NCBI GenBank assembly: GCA_020831845.1
Contig: JAFIFV010000105.1
Location: 1 to 36,664 of the forward strand
Reading direction: 5' to 3'
Origin: Ectothiorhodospiraceae bacterium
GTDB taxonomy: Bacteria > Pseudomonadota > Gammaproteobacteria > Nitrococcales > Aquisalimonadaceae
Length of the DNA: 36,664 nt
Shown here: positions 23,987 to 35,291 of the stretch, piece after piece
Layout of the letters: the number at the start of each line of letters is the position of its first letter
Numbering within the stretch: position 1 is the stretch's first letter
The notes under the pieces: model-generated
The model's input: only the letters and a program-made list of their open reading frames with translations
Told to the model about the DNA's origin: nothing
Database searches by the model: none
Program-made: the position numbers and the translations under genes

Positions 23987-24310
23987 TCAGCGCTCCAGCA
24001 GGTCCAGCTTGCCGGGCTTGCCGTCCCATTCCTCGGCGTCCTCCGGCGGATCCTTCTGTTCGGTGATCACCGGCCACTGCTGGGAAAGCTCGGCATTCAG
24101 CTCCAGGAAATGGTGCTGCTCCTCCGGCAGGTCATCCTCGGAGAAGATGGCTTCCGCGGGGCACTCCGGCTCACACAGCGTGCAGTCTATGCACTCATCC
24201 GGGTCGATGACCAGGAAGTTCGGGCCTTCGTGGAAGCAGTCCACCGGGCAGACTTCCACACAGTCCGTGTATTTGCACTTGATGCAGTTTTCGGTGACGA
24301 CGAAGGTCAT
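23987..24310 (-). CDS. fdxA: Seven-iron ferredoxin FdxA
   Basis: 107 residues from ATG 24310 (CCGGAGCC upstream). [20 protein letters not shown] is the usual start. C9, C17 and C50 fit the [3Fe-4S] site; C21, C40, C43 and C46 the [4Fe-4S] site, the pattern of Azotobacter ferredoxin I shifted by one. C12 and C25 are extra. The C-terminal tail is helical and acidic. A small cytosolic electron carrier, often next to mutS in gammaproteobacteria, as here. Confidence 0.95.
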   Translation of the reverse strand: MTFVVTENCIKCKYTDCVEVCPVDCFHEGPNFLVIDPDECIDCTLCEPECPAEAIFSEDDLPEEQHHFLELNAELSQQWPVITEQKDPPEDAEEWDGKPGKLDLLER

Positions 24311-24612
24311 GTTCGGCTCCGGTTCTCGTAACAGCGGCTGCCACCGCAGCCGTTTTGAATCCAATGCAGGTGGCGCTCAAGCGCATTTTGGCCGCGCAAG
24401 TCTACCGCTTTCCGGAGAAGAATTTAAGGAAGCGCTGATCAATTCCCGCGCGCGCGTCACAGACGGATGGTTCGCGATGCCAGCCGCGGTGCGCGGCGCC
24501 GCGGTTATTCCATGGTCAAGCGCCGCAACAACGCAGCGCGAACTATCCGGCTCCAGCCCTCCAGGGCTCGGCCGCATCGGCCGTGGCGACCTGCAGCCCG
24601 GGGGGCGAGGGG
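24311..24612. other. Intergenic region between fdxA and mutS
   Basis: 302 bases. It contains AGCCC-TCCA-GGGCT (about 24556-24569) and a GC-only inverted repeat around 24482-24506 (CCGCGG ... CCGCGG), possibly ending mutS mRNA without a T-run. The A+T-rich part near 24415-24445 may hold the fdxA promoter, but no clear -35/-10 pair was found. No reading frame with a ribosome site. Confidence 0.4.
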
Positions 24613-27171
24613 CTAGTCCCTGGCCAGCGACTTGAGCTCGTAAAGCAGCTCCAGCGCCTGTCTCGGAGAGAGGCTGTCCGGGTCGAGCGCGTCCAGCCGG
24701 TCGCGCAGCCGGTCATCCCGGGGCTCCGCGAACAGGGACAACTGGTTGGCTTCGCTTCCGGACTGGTGACTGTCGCGCTCCAGTTGCGTCAGTTTGTCCC
24801 GGGCGGCCTCGATCACCGTTCGCGGCACGCCAGCCAGCGCAGCCACCTGCAGGCCGTAGCTCTGGCTGGCCGGCCCGTCTTTCAGCGCATGCAGGAAGAC
24901 GATGCGCTCGCCATGCTCCACGGCATCCAGATGCACGTTGGCGGCGGTGGGGTAGAGCTCGGGCAGGGCGGTCATCTCGAAATAGTGCGTGGCGAACAGC
25001 GTGAACGCCCGCAGCCGGTCAGCCAGGTAGGCGGCCGAGGCCCAGGCCAGTGATAGACCGTCGAAGGTGCTGGTGCCGCGGCCGATCTCGTCCAGCAGTA
25101 CCAGGCTTTCGGCTGTGGCGTTGTTGAGTATATTGGCGGTTTCGGTCATTTCCACCATGAAGGTGGAACGGCCGCTGGCCAGGTCGTCGGAGGCGCCGAT
25201 GCGGGTGAAGATGCGAACCACCGGACCCAGCACGGCCCGCTTGGCGGGCACGAAGCTGCCGATGTGGGCCAGTAGCGTGATCAGCGCCACCTGCCGCATG
25301 TAGGTGGATTTCCCGCCCATGTTCGGACCGGTGAGTACCAGCATGCGGCGTTTGTCGCCCAGTTTGACGTCATTGGGGACGAAGGGTTGTTGCAGTACCC
25401 GTTCCACCACCGGATGGCGTCCCTGCTCGATAGTCAGCCCCGGCCGTTTGCTCAGGTCGGGGCGCCGGTAGTCCAGTACTTCGGCGCGCTCCGCGAGCGC
25501 TGCCAGGGCGTCCAGTTCCGCCATGGCGTCGGCACTGGTCTGCAGCGGGCCCAGCGTGTCGTTCAGCGCCTCCAGCAGCCAGTCGTACAGCGCCTTTTCC
25601 CGCGCCAGTGCCTTCTCCCGGGCGCTAAGCACCTTGTCCTCGAAGCCCTTCAGTTCCGGGGTGATGTAGCGTTCCGCGCCCTTCAGCGTCTGTCGGCGGG
25701 TGTAGCGGTCCGGCACCAGGGCCGCATTCGCCTTGCTGATCTCGATGTAGTAGCCGTGCACGCGGTTGTAGCTGACCTTCAGCGTGCTGATGCCGGTTTC
25801 CTCGCGCTCGCGCTGCTCCAGATCCACCAGGAACTGGTCGGCGTTGCGGCTGAGCCCGCGCAGTTCGTCCAGTTCCTGGTCGAATCCGTCGGCAATCACG
25901 CCTCCGTCCCGCGTCACCACGGGAGGATTGTCGACGACGGCGCGGCGGAGCAGGTCCACGGTTTCCGGGTGCTCGCCCAGGCGTTGGGCCAGTGCGGAGA
26001 GCAGTGGCGCATCCATCGGAACCAGTGCCTTGCCCAGCGCCGGCAGACGCTCCAGCGCTATGCGCAGGTGCTCCAGGTCTCGCGGCCGCGCCGAGCGCAG
26101 GCCAACCCGGGCGAGAATCCGCTCCACGTCCCCGATGCCCCCGAGCAGATCCCGGATGCCCTCGAAGGCCAGGCCGTCCATCAGGCGTTCCAGCGCGTCG
26201 TGACGGGCGGAGACCTGGGAGCGGTCGCGCAGCGGCCGGTTGATCCAGCGGCGCAGCAAGCGGCTGCCCATGGCGGTGACCGTGCTGTCCAGCACCCAGG
26301 CCAGGGTGTGTTCCTGGCCGCCCTGCAGGTTGTACTCCAGTTCAAGGTTGCGGCGGCTGGCGGCGTCGATGATGATCGCCTCCTCGCGCCGTTCCACCCG
26401 CAGGCCGCGAATATGGGGCAGGGCGGAGCGCTGGGTGTCCCCCACGTATTGCAGTAGCGCGCCGGCCGCCTGGAGCGCCAGCGGCATGTCCGCACAGCCG
26501 AAACCGCTGAGATCACGGGTGCCGAACTGTTTGGTCAGCAGGCGTTGGCAGGTGTCCAGTTCGAAGTGCCAGGGGGCGCGATGGGACAGGCCGCGGGATT
26601 CCGCCAGCGATTCCGGTGCGCGGTGTTCATCGTTGCACAACAGCTCCGCCGGGCGCAGCCGCTCCAGCTCCGCCAGCAGCGCTTCCTCGCCCTGCAGCTC
26701 CTGCACGGTGAAACGGCCGCTGGAGAGTTCCAGGACAGCCAGCCCGAAGCGCTCGCCCCGCTGGTCCAGGGCCGCCAGCAGGTTGCTCTGGCGTTCGTTG
26801 AGCAGCGAATCCTCGGTGAGTGTGCCCGGGGTGACGATGCGCGCCACCTTGCGCTCCACCGGCCCCTTGGAAGTGGCCGGGTCACCCACCTGCTCGCAGA
26901 TGGCAACCGATTCGCCCAGCTTCACCAGTCGCGCCAGGTAGTTCTCGGCCGAATGATAGGGTACGCCAGCCATGGGTATCGGCTCGCCAGCCGACTGGCC
27001 GCGTGCGGTCAGCGTGATGTCCAGCAGCTTCGCCGCCTTCCGCGCATCCTCGAAGAACAGCTCATAGAAATCGCCCATCCGGTAGAACACCAGGATGTCC
27101 GGGTGCTCCGCCTTGATACGCAGGTACTGCTGCATCATCGGGGTATGCTGCGTAGCGGTGGTTTCTGTCAT
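24613..27171 (-). CDS. mutS: DNA mismatch repair protein MutS
   Basis: 852 residues from the ATG of [17 protein letters not shown]; the frame is open upstream, but family length supports this start (another ATG nine codons earlier). Mismatch-recognition Phe-x-Glu is F35-Y36-E37 in GDFYELFF. Connector, core (lever/clamp) and ATPase domains follow, with Walker [11 protein letters not shown] (K621), Walker [17 protein letters not shown] and the signature SFMV-type STFMVEM. MutS recognises mispairs and recruits MutL. The C-terminal tail ends in [17 protein letters not shown], the dimer/tetramer helix. Divergent from pncC. Confidence 0.97.
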   Translation of the reverse strand: MTETTATQHTPMMQQYLRIKAEHPDILVFYRMGDFYELFFEDARKAAKLLDITLTARGQSAGEPIPMAGVPYHSAENYLARLVKLGESVAICEQVGDPATSKGPVERKVARIVTPGTLTEDSLLNERQSNLLAALDQRGERFGLAVLELSSGRFTVQELQGEEALLAELERLRPAELLCNDEHRAPESLAESRGLSHRAPWHFELDTCQRLLTKQFGTRDLSGFGCADMPLALQAAGALLQYVGDTQRSALPHIRGLRVERREEAIIIDAASRRNLELEYNLQGGQEHTLAWVLDSTVTAMGSRLLRRWINRPLRDRSQVSARHDALERLMDGLAFEGIRDLLGGIGDVERILARVGLRSARPRDLEHLRIALERLPALGKALVPMDAPLLSALAQRLGEHPETVDLLRRAVVDNPPVVTRDGGVIADGFDQELDELRGLSRNADQFLVDLEQREREETGISTLKVSYNRVHGYYIEISKANAALVPDRYTRRQTLKGAERYITPELKGFEDKVLSAREKALAREKALYDWLLEALNDTLGPLQTSADAMAELDALAALAERAEVLDYRRPDLSKRPGLTIEQGRHPVVERVLQQPFVPNDVKLGDKRRMLVLTGPNMGGKSTYMRQVALITLLAHIGSFVPAKRAVLGPVVRIFTRIGASDDLASGRSTFMVEMTETANILNNATAESLVLLDEIGRGTSTFDGLSLAWASAAYLADRLRAFTLFATHYFEMTALPELYPTAANVHLDAVEHGERIVFLHALKDGPASQSYGLQVAALAGVPRTVIEAARDKLTQLERDSHQSGSEANQLSLFAEPRDDRLRDRLDALDPDSLSPRQALELLYELKSLARD

Positions 27172-27353
27172 GCGCCGGTCCGAAGCCTGTAGACTCATCT
27201 TCAATAAGGTGTTGGGTGACGGGATGGTGTCGTCCTGGATCCCGCTGCCGCATGTGCTCGCGCCCAGCGACCATAGCGAAGCCACTGCGTGCCGACAAGT
27301 TGGAATGCGCCAGGGGGCGTGATAACGGACGACAACAGGGAAACGATAGCGCA

Positions 27354-27842
27354 ATGCCCACAGATGAGACGCTGAACGGACTGGCGGTGCGACTGGGAAA
27401 TCTTCTGAAAGCCGGGGGCGGCGTCCTCGTGACGGCGGAATCTTGCACCGGGGGCTGGATCAGCAAGGTGGTGACGGATATCGCGGGCAGTTCCGCCTGG
27501 TTCGACCGTGGTTTCGTCACCTACTCGAACGGCGCCAAGCAGGCGCAACTGGCCGTCCCGGCGGAATTGCTGGAAATGCACGGCGCGGTCAGCGCCGAAG
27601 TGGCTGCGGCCATGGCGCGCGGCGCGCTGGCCGCCAGCGACGCCTCGCTGGCGTTGTCGGTGACCGGCGTGGCTGGTCCCGACGGCGGAACTGCGGAGAA
27701 ACCCGTGGGTTTCGTCTGGTTCGGCTGGGCCGATGTGCGTGGCGTGGCGACCGAAAGCAGACAGTTCGCGGGCGACCGTGACGCCGTGCGCCGGGCTTCC
27801 GTGGCTCACGCGCTGGAAGGGGCCCTGCGCCGTCTGGGCTGA
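27354..27842 (+). CDS. pncC: CinA-family nicotinamide-nucleotide amidohydrolase
   Basis: 162 residues; ATG at 27354 has only a weak AGGG site. CinA C-terminal domain: [21 protein letters not shown] (S30 is the expected nucleophile), [28 protein letters not shown] and [20 protein letters not shown]. PncC deamidates NMN to NaMN in pyridine nucleotide recycling. It stands just before recA, as in many gammaproteobacteria. MutS transcription starts in the opposite direction within about 180 bases. Confidence 0.93.
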   Translation: MPTDETLNGLAVRLGNLLKAGGGVLVTAESCTGGWISKVVTDIAGSSAWFDRGFVTYSNGAKQAQLAVPAELLEMHGAVSAEVAAAMARGALAASDASLALSVTGVAGPDGGTAEKPVGFVWFGWADVRGVATESRQFAGDRDAVRRASVAHALEGALRRLG

Positions 27843-27966
27843 TGCGGCGCCGCTTGCCGGCGGCCTTCGCCGATTCGGTTGCCCATGCCGCCGAACAGGG
27901 GTGCGAGTGGGTCCGCGGATATGGAATAATGGCGCGTCTTGGTGATTCAACCGCAGGGGTTAGGGA

Positions 27967-28995
27967 ATGGACGACAACCGCAAGAAAGCGCTCGGCGCAG
28001 CACTCAGCCAGATCGAGAAACAGTTCGGCAAAGGTGCCGTCATGCGCATGGGCGATGCCCGCGCGGTGCGTGACGTATCAGCCATATCCACCGGCTCGCT
28101 GACGCTGGATATGGCGCTGGGCATTGGAGGCCTGCCGAGAGGGCGCGTAGTGGAAATCTACGGCCCGGAATCCTCGGGTAAAACCACGCTGACTCTGCAA
28201 GTGATTGCGCAGGCCCAGAAGGTCGGCGGCACGGCGGCCTTCGTCGACGCCGAACACGCACTGGATCCCGACTACGCCGAAAAGCTCGGCGTGAACGTGG
28301 ACGAACTGCTGGTCTCGCAGCCGGATACCGGCGAACAGGCGCTGGAAATCGCCGATATGCTGGTGCGTTCCGGCGCGGTGGACGTGGTGGTTGTGGACTC
28401 GGTCGCCGCGCTGACGCCGAAGGCGGAGATCGAGGGCGAGATGGGCGACTCCCACGTCGGCCTGCAGGCGCGGCTGATGTCGCAGGCGTTGCGCAAGCTC
28501 ACCGCCAACATCAAGCGTTCCAACACGCTGGTGGTGTTCATCAACCAGATCCGCATGAAGATCGGCGTGATGTTCGGCAGCCCGGAAACCACGACCGGTG
28601 GTAACGCCTTGAAATTCTACTCCTCCGTTCGCTTGGATATCCGCAGGATCGGCGCCATCAAGAAGGGCGACGAGGTGGTGGGCAACGAGACCCGCGTGAA
28701 GGTGGTGAAGAACAAGATGGCACCGCCGTTCAAGCAGGCCGAGTTCGAGATCCTCTATGGCGAAGGCATTTCCCGGGAAGGCGAGTTGATCGACCTGGGC
28801 GTGAAGCACAATCTGGTCGAGAAGGCCGGCGCCTGGTACAGCTACAATGGCGACCGCATCGGCCAGGGCAAGGACAACGTCCGCCAGTTCCTGAAGGAGA
28901 ATCCTCAGATTTCCGAGGAACTGGAGCGCAAGCTGCGCGAGACGCTGTTGCCGGCAAAGGGCGAGCGGTCCGAGGCGGTTGACGCCGAGGCCTGA
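27967..28995 (+). CDS. recA: Recombinase RecA
   Basis: 342 residues. Walker A GPESSGKT (66-73), Walker [12 protein letters not shown]1/L2 loops [17 protein letters not shown] and [19 protein letters not shown], and DNA-binding C-terminal region. Central in homologous recombination, and co-protease for LexA. Ribosome site GGGGTTAGGG. The 125-base upstream gap has no CTGT-N8-ACAG LexA box; a possible -10 is AATAAT near 27927. recX follows 8 bases downstream. Confidence 0.98.
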   Translation: MDDNRKKALGAALSQIEKQFGKGAVMRMGDARAVRDVSAISTGSLTLDMALGIGGLPRGRVVEIYGPESSGKTTLTLQVIAQAQKVGGTAAFVDAEHALDPDYAEKLGVNVDELLVSQPDTGEQALEIADMLVRSGAVDVVVVDSVAALTPKAEIEGEMGDSHVGLQARLMSQALRKLTANIKRSNTLVVFINQIRMKIGVMFGSPETTTGGNALKFYSSVRLDIRRIGAIKKGDEVVGNETRVKVVKNKMAPPFKQAEFEILYGEGISREGELIDLGVKHNLVEKAGAWYSYNGDRIGQGKDNVRQFLKENPQISEELERKLRETLLPAKGERSEAVDAEA

Positions 28996-29003
28996 CGGCC
29001 GCC

Positions 29004-29465
29004 ATGGACCAGGAGGCCCTGGACAGTGCGCTGGAAACCGGAACCCGGTTGCTGGCGCGCCGTGAGCATGCGTCGCAGGAGCTGCGCCTGAAGCTGCTGC
29101 AACGCGGTTTCGGCCCGGAGGTGGTGGAAGCGGCGCTGCAGGAGCTGGTCCGGCGCAACCACCTCAGCGATGAGCGCTTCGTTGAGGTGTACATCAGCCA
29201 CCGCTGCGAACAGGGCTACGGCCCGGTGCGCATCGTGGCGGACCTCCAGGCGCGGGGCGTGGACGAGCAGGTCTATCGCCCCTTCCTGAACGAGCTCCAG
29301 GTGGACTGGACGGCAATGGCGCGGGAACAGAAGCGCCGCCGCTTCGGTGCCGGACGTCCCGGCGACCGTCGGGAATGGGGCCGGCAGGGCCGCTTCCTGG
29401 CCAGCCGCGGCTTCACCGCGGAGCAGGTGCGTCAGGTCCTGGGCGAAGACGATCCCGAACTGTAA
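29004..29465 (+). CDS. recX: Regulatory protein RecX
   Basis: 153 residues of helical repeats, starting [31 protein letters not shown]. Motifs [35 protein letters not shown] and [16 protein letters not shown] are typical. RecX caps RecA filaments. It begins 8 bases after recA, so the two are co-transcribed. The ribosome site is weak, as is common for recX. C-terminal [21 protein letters not shown] is a second repeat. Confidence 0.93.
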   Translation: MDQEALDSALETGTRLLARREHASQELRLKLLQRGFGPEVVEAALQELVRRNHLSDERFVEVYISHRCEQGYGPVRIVADLQARGVDEQVYRPFLNELQVDWTAMAREQKRRRFGAGRPGDRREWGRQGRFLASRGFTAEQVRQVLGEDDPEL

Positions 29466-29532
29466 CCCGGGGTCGAAACAGGTAGACCGGGAAACCGGGT
29501 TGGCATCCCAGCAGTCGAGACACAGTGTATCC

Positions 29533-32133
<2,601 letters not shown>

Positions 32134-32236
32134 TCGGGCCAGCCAGTCCCAGACGCGCGTATCCCAGCGTCAACAATGAAATTTGCCGCCCGATCGTGTT
32201 TAATAGGCCGCCCGTCGAACATGACAGAAGGATACT

Positions 32237-33490
32237 ATGGCTCTGATCGTACAGAAGTACGGTGGCACCTCCGTCGGCACACCCGAGCGGATCGAGCATG
32301 TCGCCGAGAAAGTCATAAAGACCAAGGAGGCCGGCAACGACGTCGTCGTGGTGGTCTCTGCCATGAGTGGGGAAACCAACCGGCTGATTGACCTGGCCAA
32401 GGCCATTCACCCGCGACCGCCGGCCCGGGAACTGGACATGCTGCTGTCCACCGGCGAGCAGGTCACCATCTCGCTGCTGACCATGGCGCTGGAGAAGCGC
32501 GGCCATGCGGCCCGCTGCTATACCGGCGCACAGGTCAAGATTCTCACCGACAGCGCCCACAGCAAGGCGCGCATCCAGGAAATCGATGCCAAGGTGGTCA
32601 GTGAAGACCTGAAAGTGGGCCGTATTGTCGTGGTGGCCGGTTTTCAGGGCGTGGATTCCACCGGCGCCATCACGACACTGGGCCGGGGTGGTTCCGATAC
32701 CACCGCCGTCGCGCTTGCCGCCGCGCTGAAGGCCGACGAGTGCCAGATCTACACCGACGTGGATGGCGTCTATACCACCGATCCTCGGGTGGTTTCCAAG
32801 GCCCGTCGCCTGGAGCGCATCACATTCGAGGAAATGCTGGAGATGGCCAGCCTGGGCTCCAAGATCCTGCAGATCCGCTCGGTGGAGTTCGCCGGCAAAT
32901 ACCATGTACCGCTGCGGGTGCTTTCCACCTTCGAAGAAGGCCCCGGCACGCTGATCACGTTCGAGGACGAAAACATGGAAGAACCACTGATTTCCGGTAT
33001 CGCGTTCAACCGCGACGAAGCCAAACTGACCGTGCTGGGCGCCCCGGATCGTCCAGGCATCGCCGGCGCCATTCTGGGCCCGATCTCCGAAGCGAACATC
33101 GAAGTCGACATGATTGTCCAGAACGTCAGCCAGTCGGGCGCCACCGACTTCACCTTCACTGTTCATCGCAACGAGTACGAGCGGGCGCTGGACATTCTCC
33201 AGGGCTCCGCGAAGGACATGGAGGCAAAAGAGGTCTATGGTGATCCAAAGATCGTCAAGTTGTCGCTGGTGGGTGTGGGCATGCGTTCCCATGCCGGTGT
33301 TGCCAGCCGGATGTTCAAGACGCTGGCGGACGAAGGTATCAACATCCAGATGATCTCCACCTCAGAAATCAAGATCTCGGTGGTGATCGACGAGAAGTAT
33401 CTGGAACTGGGCGTGCGTGCATTGCACACAGCGTTCGGTCTGGACGAGGACGGCACGCAGTTGCGTGACGAAGGCAAGGACGCGGGTTAG
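32237..33490 (+). CDS. lysC: Aspartate kinase
   Basis: 417 residues. Kinase domain opening MALIVQKYGGTSVGT with K7, GEQVTISLLTMALEKRG, GFQGVDSTGAITTLGRGGSDTTAV, YTDVDGVYTTDPR. Two ACT domains occupy about 265-410 (LTVLGAPDRPGIAGAIL and LSLVGVGMRSHAGVASRMF), so feedback by lysine/threonine is expected. First step of aspartate-family amino acid synthesis. GAAGGATACT ribosome site. Starts 103 bases after alaS, before csrA: common gammaproteobacterial order. Confidence 0.97.
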   Translation: MALIVQKYGGTSVGTPERIEHVAEKVIKTKEAGNDVVVVVSAMSGETNRLIDLAKAIHPRPPARELDMLLSTGEQVTISLLTMALEKRGHAARCYTGAQVKILTDSAHSKARIQEIDAKVVSEDLKVGRIVVVAGFQGVDSTGAITTLGRGGSDTTAVALAAALKADECQIYTDVDGVYTTDPRVVSKARRLERITFEEMLEMASLGSKILQIRSVEFAGKYHVPLRVLSTFEEGPGTLITFEDENMEEPLISGIAFNRDEAKLTVLGAPDRPGIAGAILGPISEANIEVDMIVQNVSQSGATDFTFTVHRNEYERALDILQGSAKDMEAKEVYGDPKIVKLSLVGVGMRSHAGVASRMFKTLADEGINIQMISTSEIKISVVIDEKYLELGVRALHTAFGLDEDGTQLRDEGKDAG

Positions 33491-33677
33491 TTGCGTGGCC
33501 CGGGGGGCGGGATGCTGCCCGGTCGCGTATGTATCACTTAGCTGAAGGGTGGCGGCGGCGTTGCCGCCGTTGAATGGATAGCAAACCGCATTCGTCGCCA
33601 ATTGTGTGCCGTGGGAGGCGACTGGGGACGTGACGGTCAAGACTGTCAGTGCGGTTCAGGTCTAAGGAGTAAGGGAA

Positions 33678-33881
33678 ATGCTGATTCTCACAAGGCGTGT
33701 TGGCGAAACGCTGATGATTGGTGACGAAGTCACCGTGACTGTTCTGGGAGTGAAGGGCAATCAGGTTCGTATTGGTGTGAACGCGCCGAAGAACGTGTCT
33801 GTGCATCGCGAGGAGATCTACGAGCGCATCCGTCGCGAGAAGGAACCGGGCGAGGAAGGTTACGAAGATAACGAACGCTGA
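33678..33881 (+). CDS. csrA: Carbon storage regulator CsrA
   Basis: 67 residues with [16 protein letters not shown] start, L4 and R44 (in [11 protein letters not shown]), the RNA-contact residues. Binds GGA motifs in mRNA leaders and represses or stabilises them. Ribosome site TAAGGAGTAAGG, itself containing GGA. The tail [12 protein letters not shown] is longer and more acidic than in E. coli. The 188-base leader has a GC hairpin (GGCGGC ... GCCGCC, about 33550-33567). Confidence 0.97.
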   Translation: MLILTRRVGETLMIGDEVTVTVLGVKGNQVRIGVNAPKNVSVHREEIYERIRREKEPGEEGYEDNER

Positions 33882-33897
33882 CCCGCTGCACCTGCTT

Positions 33898-33947
33898 CCG
33901 GAGCGCTCCGACAGGCTCCGGACAGCCCCATGATCGGGAGGTCATGG
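33898..33947 (+). other. Two small hairpins between csrA and tRNA-Ser
   Basis: CCGGAGC ... GCTCCGG (about 33898-33920) and CCATGA-TCGGGAGG-TCATGG (about 33928-33947). Neither has a strong T-run; one may end csrA mRNA, and GGGAGG in the second loop resembles a CsrA binding site (GGA in a hairpin loop). Confidence 0.35.
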
Positions 33948-34015
33948 TCCGGGGTTTACCCGACGCCCCGTTTCCCGTATCTTTACGCGCTCAAGTTAAT
34001 AGGCACCATGATTTC

Positions 34016-34106
34016 GGAGAGGTGGCCGAGCGGCTGAAGGCGCTCCCCTGCTAAGGGAGTATGGGTCAAAAGCCCATCGAGGGTTCGAATCCCTCCCTCT
34101 CCGCCA
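34016..34106 (+). tRNA. tRNA-Ser (anticodon GCU)
   Basis: 91 nt with encoded CCA. Acceptor GGAGAGG pairs with CCTCTCC; anticodon stem CTCCC/GGGAG encloses CTGCTAA with GCT at 34050-34052; long variable arm ATGGGTCAAAAGCCCAT; T arm GAGGGTTCGAATCCCTC. Reads AGC/AGU codons. It is the boundary between core genes and the A+T-richer unit to the right. Confidence 0.97.
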
Positions 34107-34208
34107 AATACCAAAGGGAATCAGTTGCTTAGAAGGATATTTTTAATCTGTCCATCAAAGCGACCAACAACCTTGAAACGCTTGTGGCCGGTTCGTCCGG
34201 CCCGGCAG

Positions 34209-34246
34209 AAAACGCCCCGGCGGCTTGTGTCCCGGGGCGTTTTTTT
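34209..34246 (+). terminator. Intrinsic terminator downstream of tRNA-Ser
   Basis: AAAACGCCCCGG (34209-34220) and CCGGGGCGTTTT (34232-34243), 12 perfect pairs, followed by T to 34246. Ends the tRNA transcript and isolates it from the right-hand genes. Confidence 0.92.
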
Positions 34247-34405
34247 GTAGCAGGGTGGTGAGCAAACCGCTTCCCAGATCACTGAGCGGGTATAGGCGTG
34301 GAGAAGCTCGACTGTCGGCACTGAATCCGTCACGCCCCTTAGCCTTTAGCCTATCGGTACGTCTGCTGGTCCGGTTCACTGAAGCCCTTCTAGGTACAGC
34401 TTACG

Positions 34406-34423
34406 GCCGATATAGTGTTCGGC
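34406..34423. promoter_or_regulatory. Promoter -10 enclosed by an inverted repeat
   Basis: GCCGA-TATAGTGT-TCGGC: the -10 candidate TATAGT (34411-34416) sits between perfect 5-base arms, about 36 bases before the start of the next gene. The -35 at 17 bases is weak (TTCTAG). Such a site could let a bound protein block or need to open this promoter. Confidence 0.4.
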
Positions 34424-34451
34424 GACATACAGAACTCGACTAGGAAGGTTC

Positions 34452-35291
34452 ATGAAGGCACCCACCGTATCGAACACATCGGCTAGCAGGCTTGATCAAG
34501 AGTACTTAGACGCCGTCTTGGGCCCGATCCGGAAATGCGCTAACTATACGCCCAAGTTTGGGCAGGGCGGCAAAGATGGGATGACGTTAGAGCAGTTCCA
34601 ACGCCACTACCAAGCCGATCAGTTTTACTCGTGGTTTGGGCTTGACAATCCGCTCATGTATGCGGCCCACAAGGCGGCTGGGGGAATGACTAGCGTCTAT
34701 CGGCAGATTGGCATCGGCTGCGAAGCCCTGTTTAGGAAAATGCTTCGCAATGAGCTTGGACTAAGTGACAAGGACGCGAGGTGGTCCTATGAAGTCCCAA
34801 AGGCAAACGGTGGCACTCGGAAGCTATCGCTAGATGGTCGCATCCCATTCCATGCTGTGAAGGATGAAGGGCGCCTGGAAACTATAAAGGATTGGGTTTA
34901 TCAGCAGGCTGACTTTCTAGGGGTTGACGAATCTGTCAAAGAGAACTTAAAGGGCGTCGTCTTTGAAGTTCGTCAGGGGTATAAATCAAAGGACTCGAAA
35001 CGCCAAAACGCCGATATAAGCAATGCGGCGACTGCGTATACAAAGGCATACCTTCCGTGCGTCGTAGTGTTGTCATCGCAAATAGATGGCGATATATCAT
35101 CAAGATACCGCGGAGAGCGTTGGGCCCTTCTTACCGGCGGAAGCGGGGATGACCCCTTTGAGTCTACCTATGCGTTCGCGCGCGATATCGTTGGTTATGA
35201 TCTTGCGGGATTTTTCCAAAGAAACGAGAAGGTGCTTCGGTCGGAAGTGGATCAAGTTCTAAGAAAATTGCTTTCTCCGGAGACCCCATGA
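34452..35291 (+). CDS. Candidate restriction endonuclease (unrecognised family)
   Basis: 279 residues; ATG after AGGAAGG. I cannot name a family. Features: N-terminal YLDAVLGPIRKCANYTPKFGQG, a lysine/arginine-rich KANGGTRKLSLDGRIPF, and the striking VVFEVRQGYKSKDSKRQNAD, where a glutamate after a hydrophobic strand and following lysines could be part of a PD-(D/E)xK-like site. Aspartates precede it, but a full catalytic set cannot be assigned. Its stop overlaps the methyltransferase start (ATGA), the pairing expected of a type II restriction-modification system. Base use is richer in A+T than the neighbours, suggesting transfer. Function is inferred mainly from context. Confidence 0.55.
   Translation: MKAPTVSNTSASRLDQEYLDAVLGPIRKCANYTPKFGQGGKDGMTLEQFQRHYQADQFYSWFGLDNPLMYAAHKAAGGMTSVYRQIGIGCEALFRKMLRNELGLSDKDARWSYEVPKANGGTRKLSLDGRIPFHAVKDEGRLETIKDWVYQQADFLGVDESVKENLKGVVFEVRQGYKSKDSKRQNADISNAATAYTKAYLPCVVVLSSQIDGDISSRYRGERWALLTGGSGDDPFESTYAFARDIVGYDLAGFFQRNEKVLRSEVDQVLRKLLSPETP

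Larger units (their letters stand above)
34107..34451. other. Intergenic region right of tRNA-Ser
   Basis: 345 bases holding a GGCCGG-TTCGT-CCGGCC hairpin (34186-34202), a strong terminator (34209-34246), a tandem heptamer TTAGCCT x2 (34339-34352) and a candidate promoter/operator (34406-34423). No gene was identified. No copy of the tRNA 3' end was seen here or further right in the window. Confidence 0.6.

Noticed and set aside
27172..27354. 61-residue N-terminal extension of MutS
   Set aside because: Not part of the family; overlaps the pncC promoter region.
27843..27966. LexA box before recA
   Set aside because: Candidates such as GGT-N10-CAG lack the CTG half; not called.
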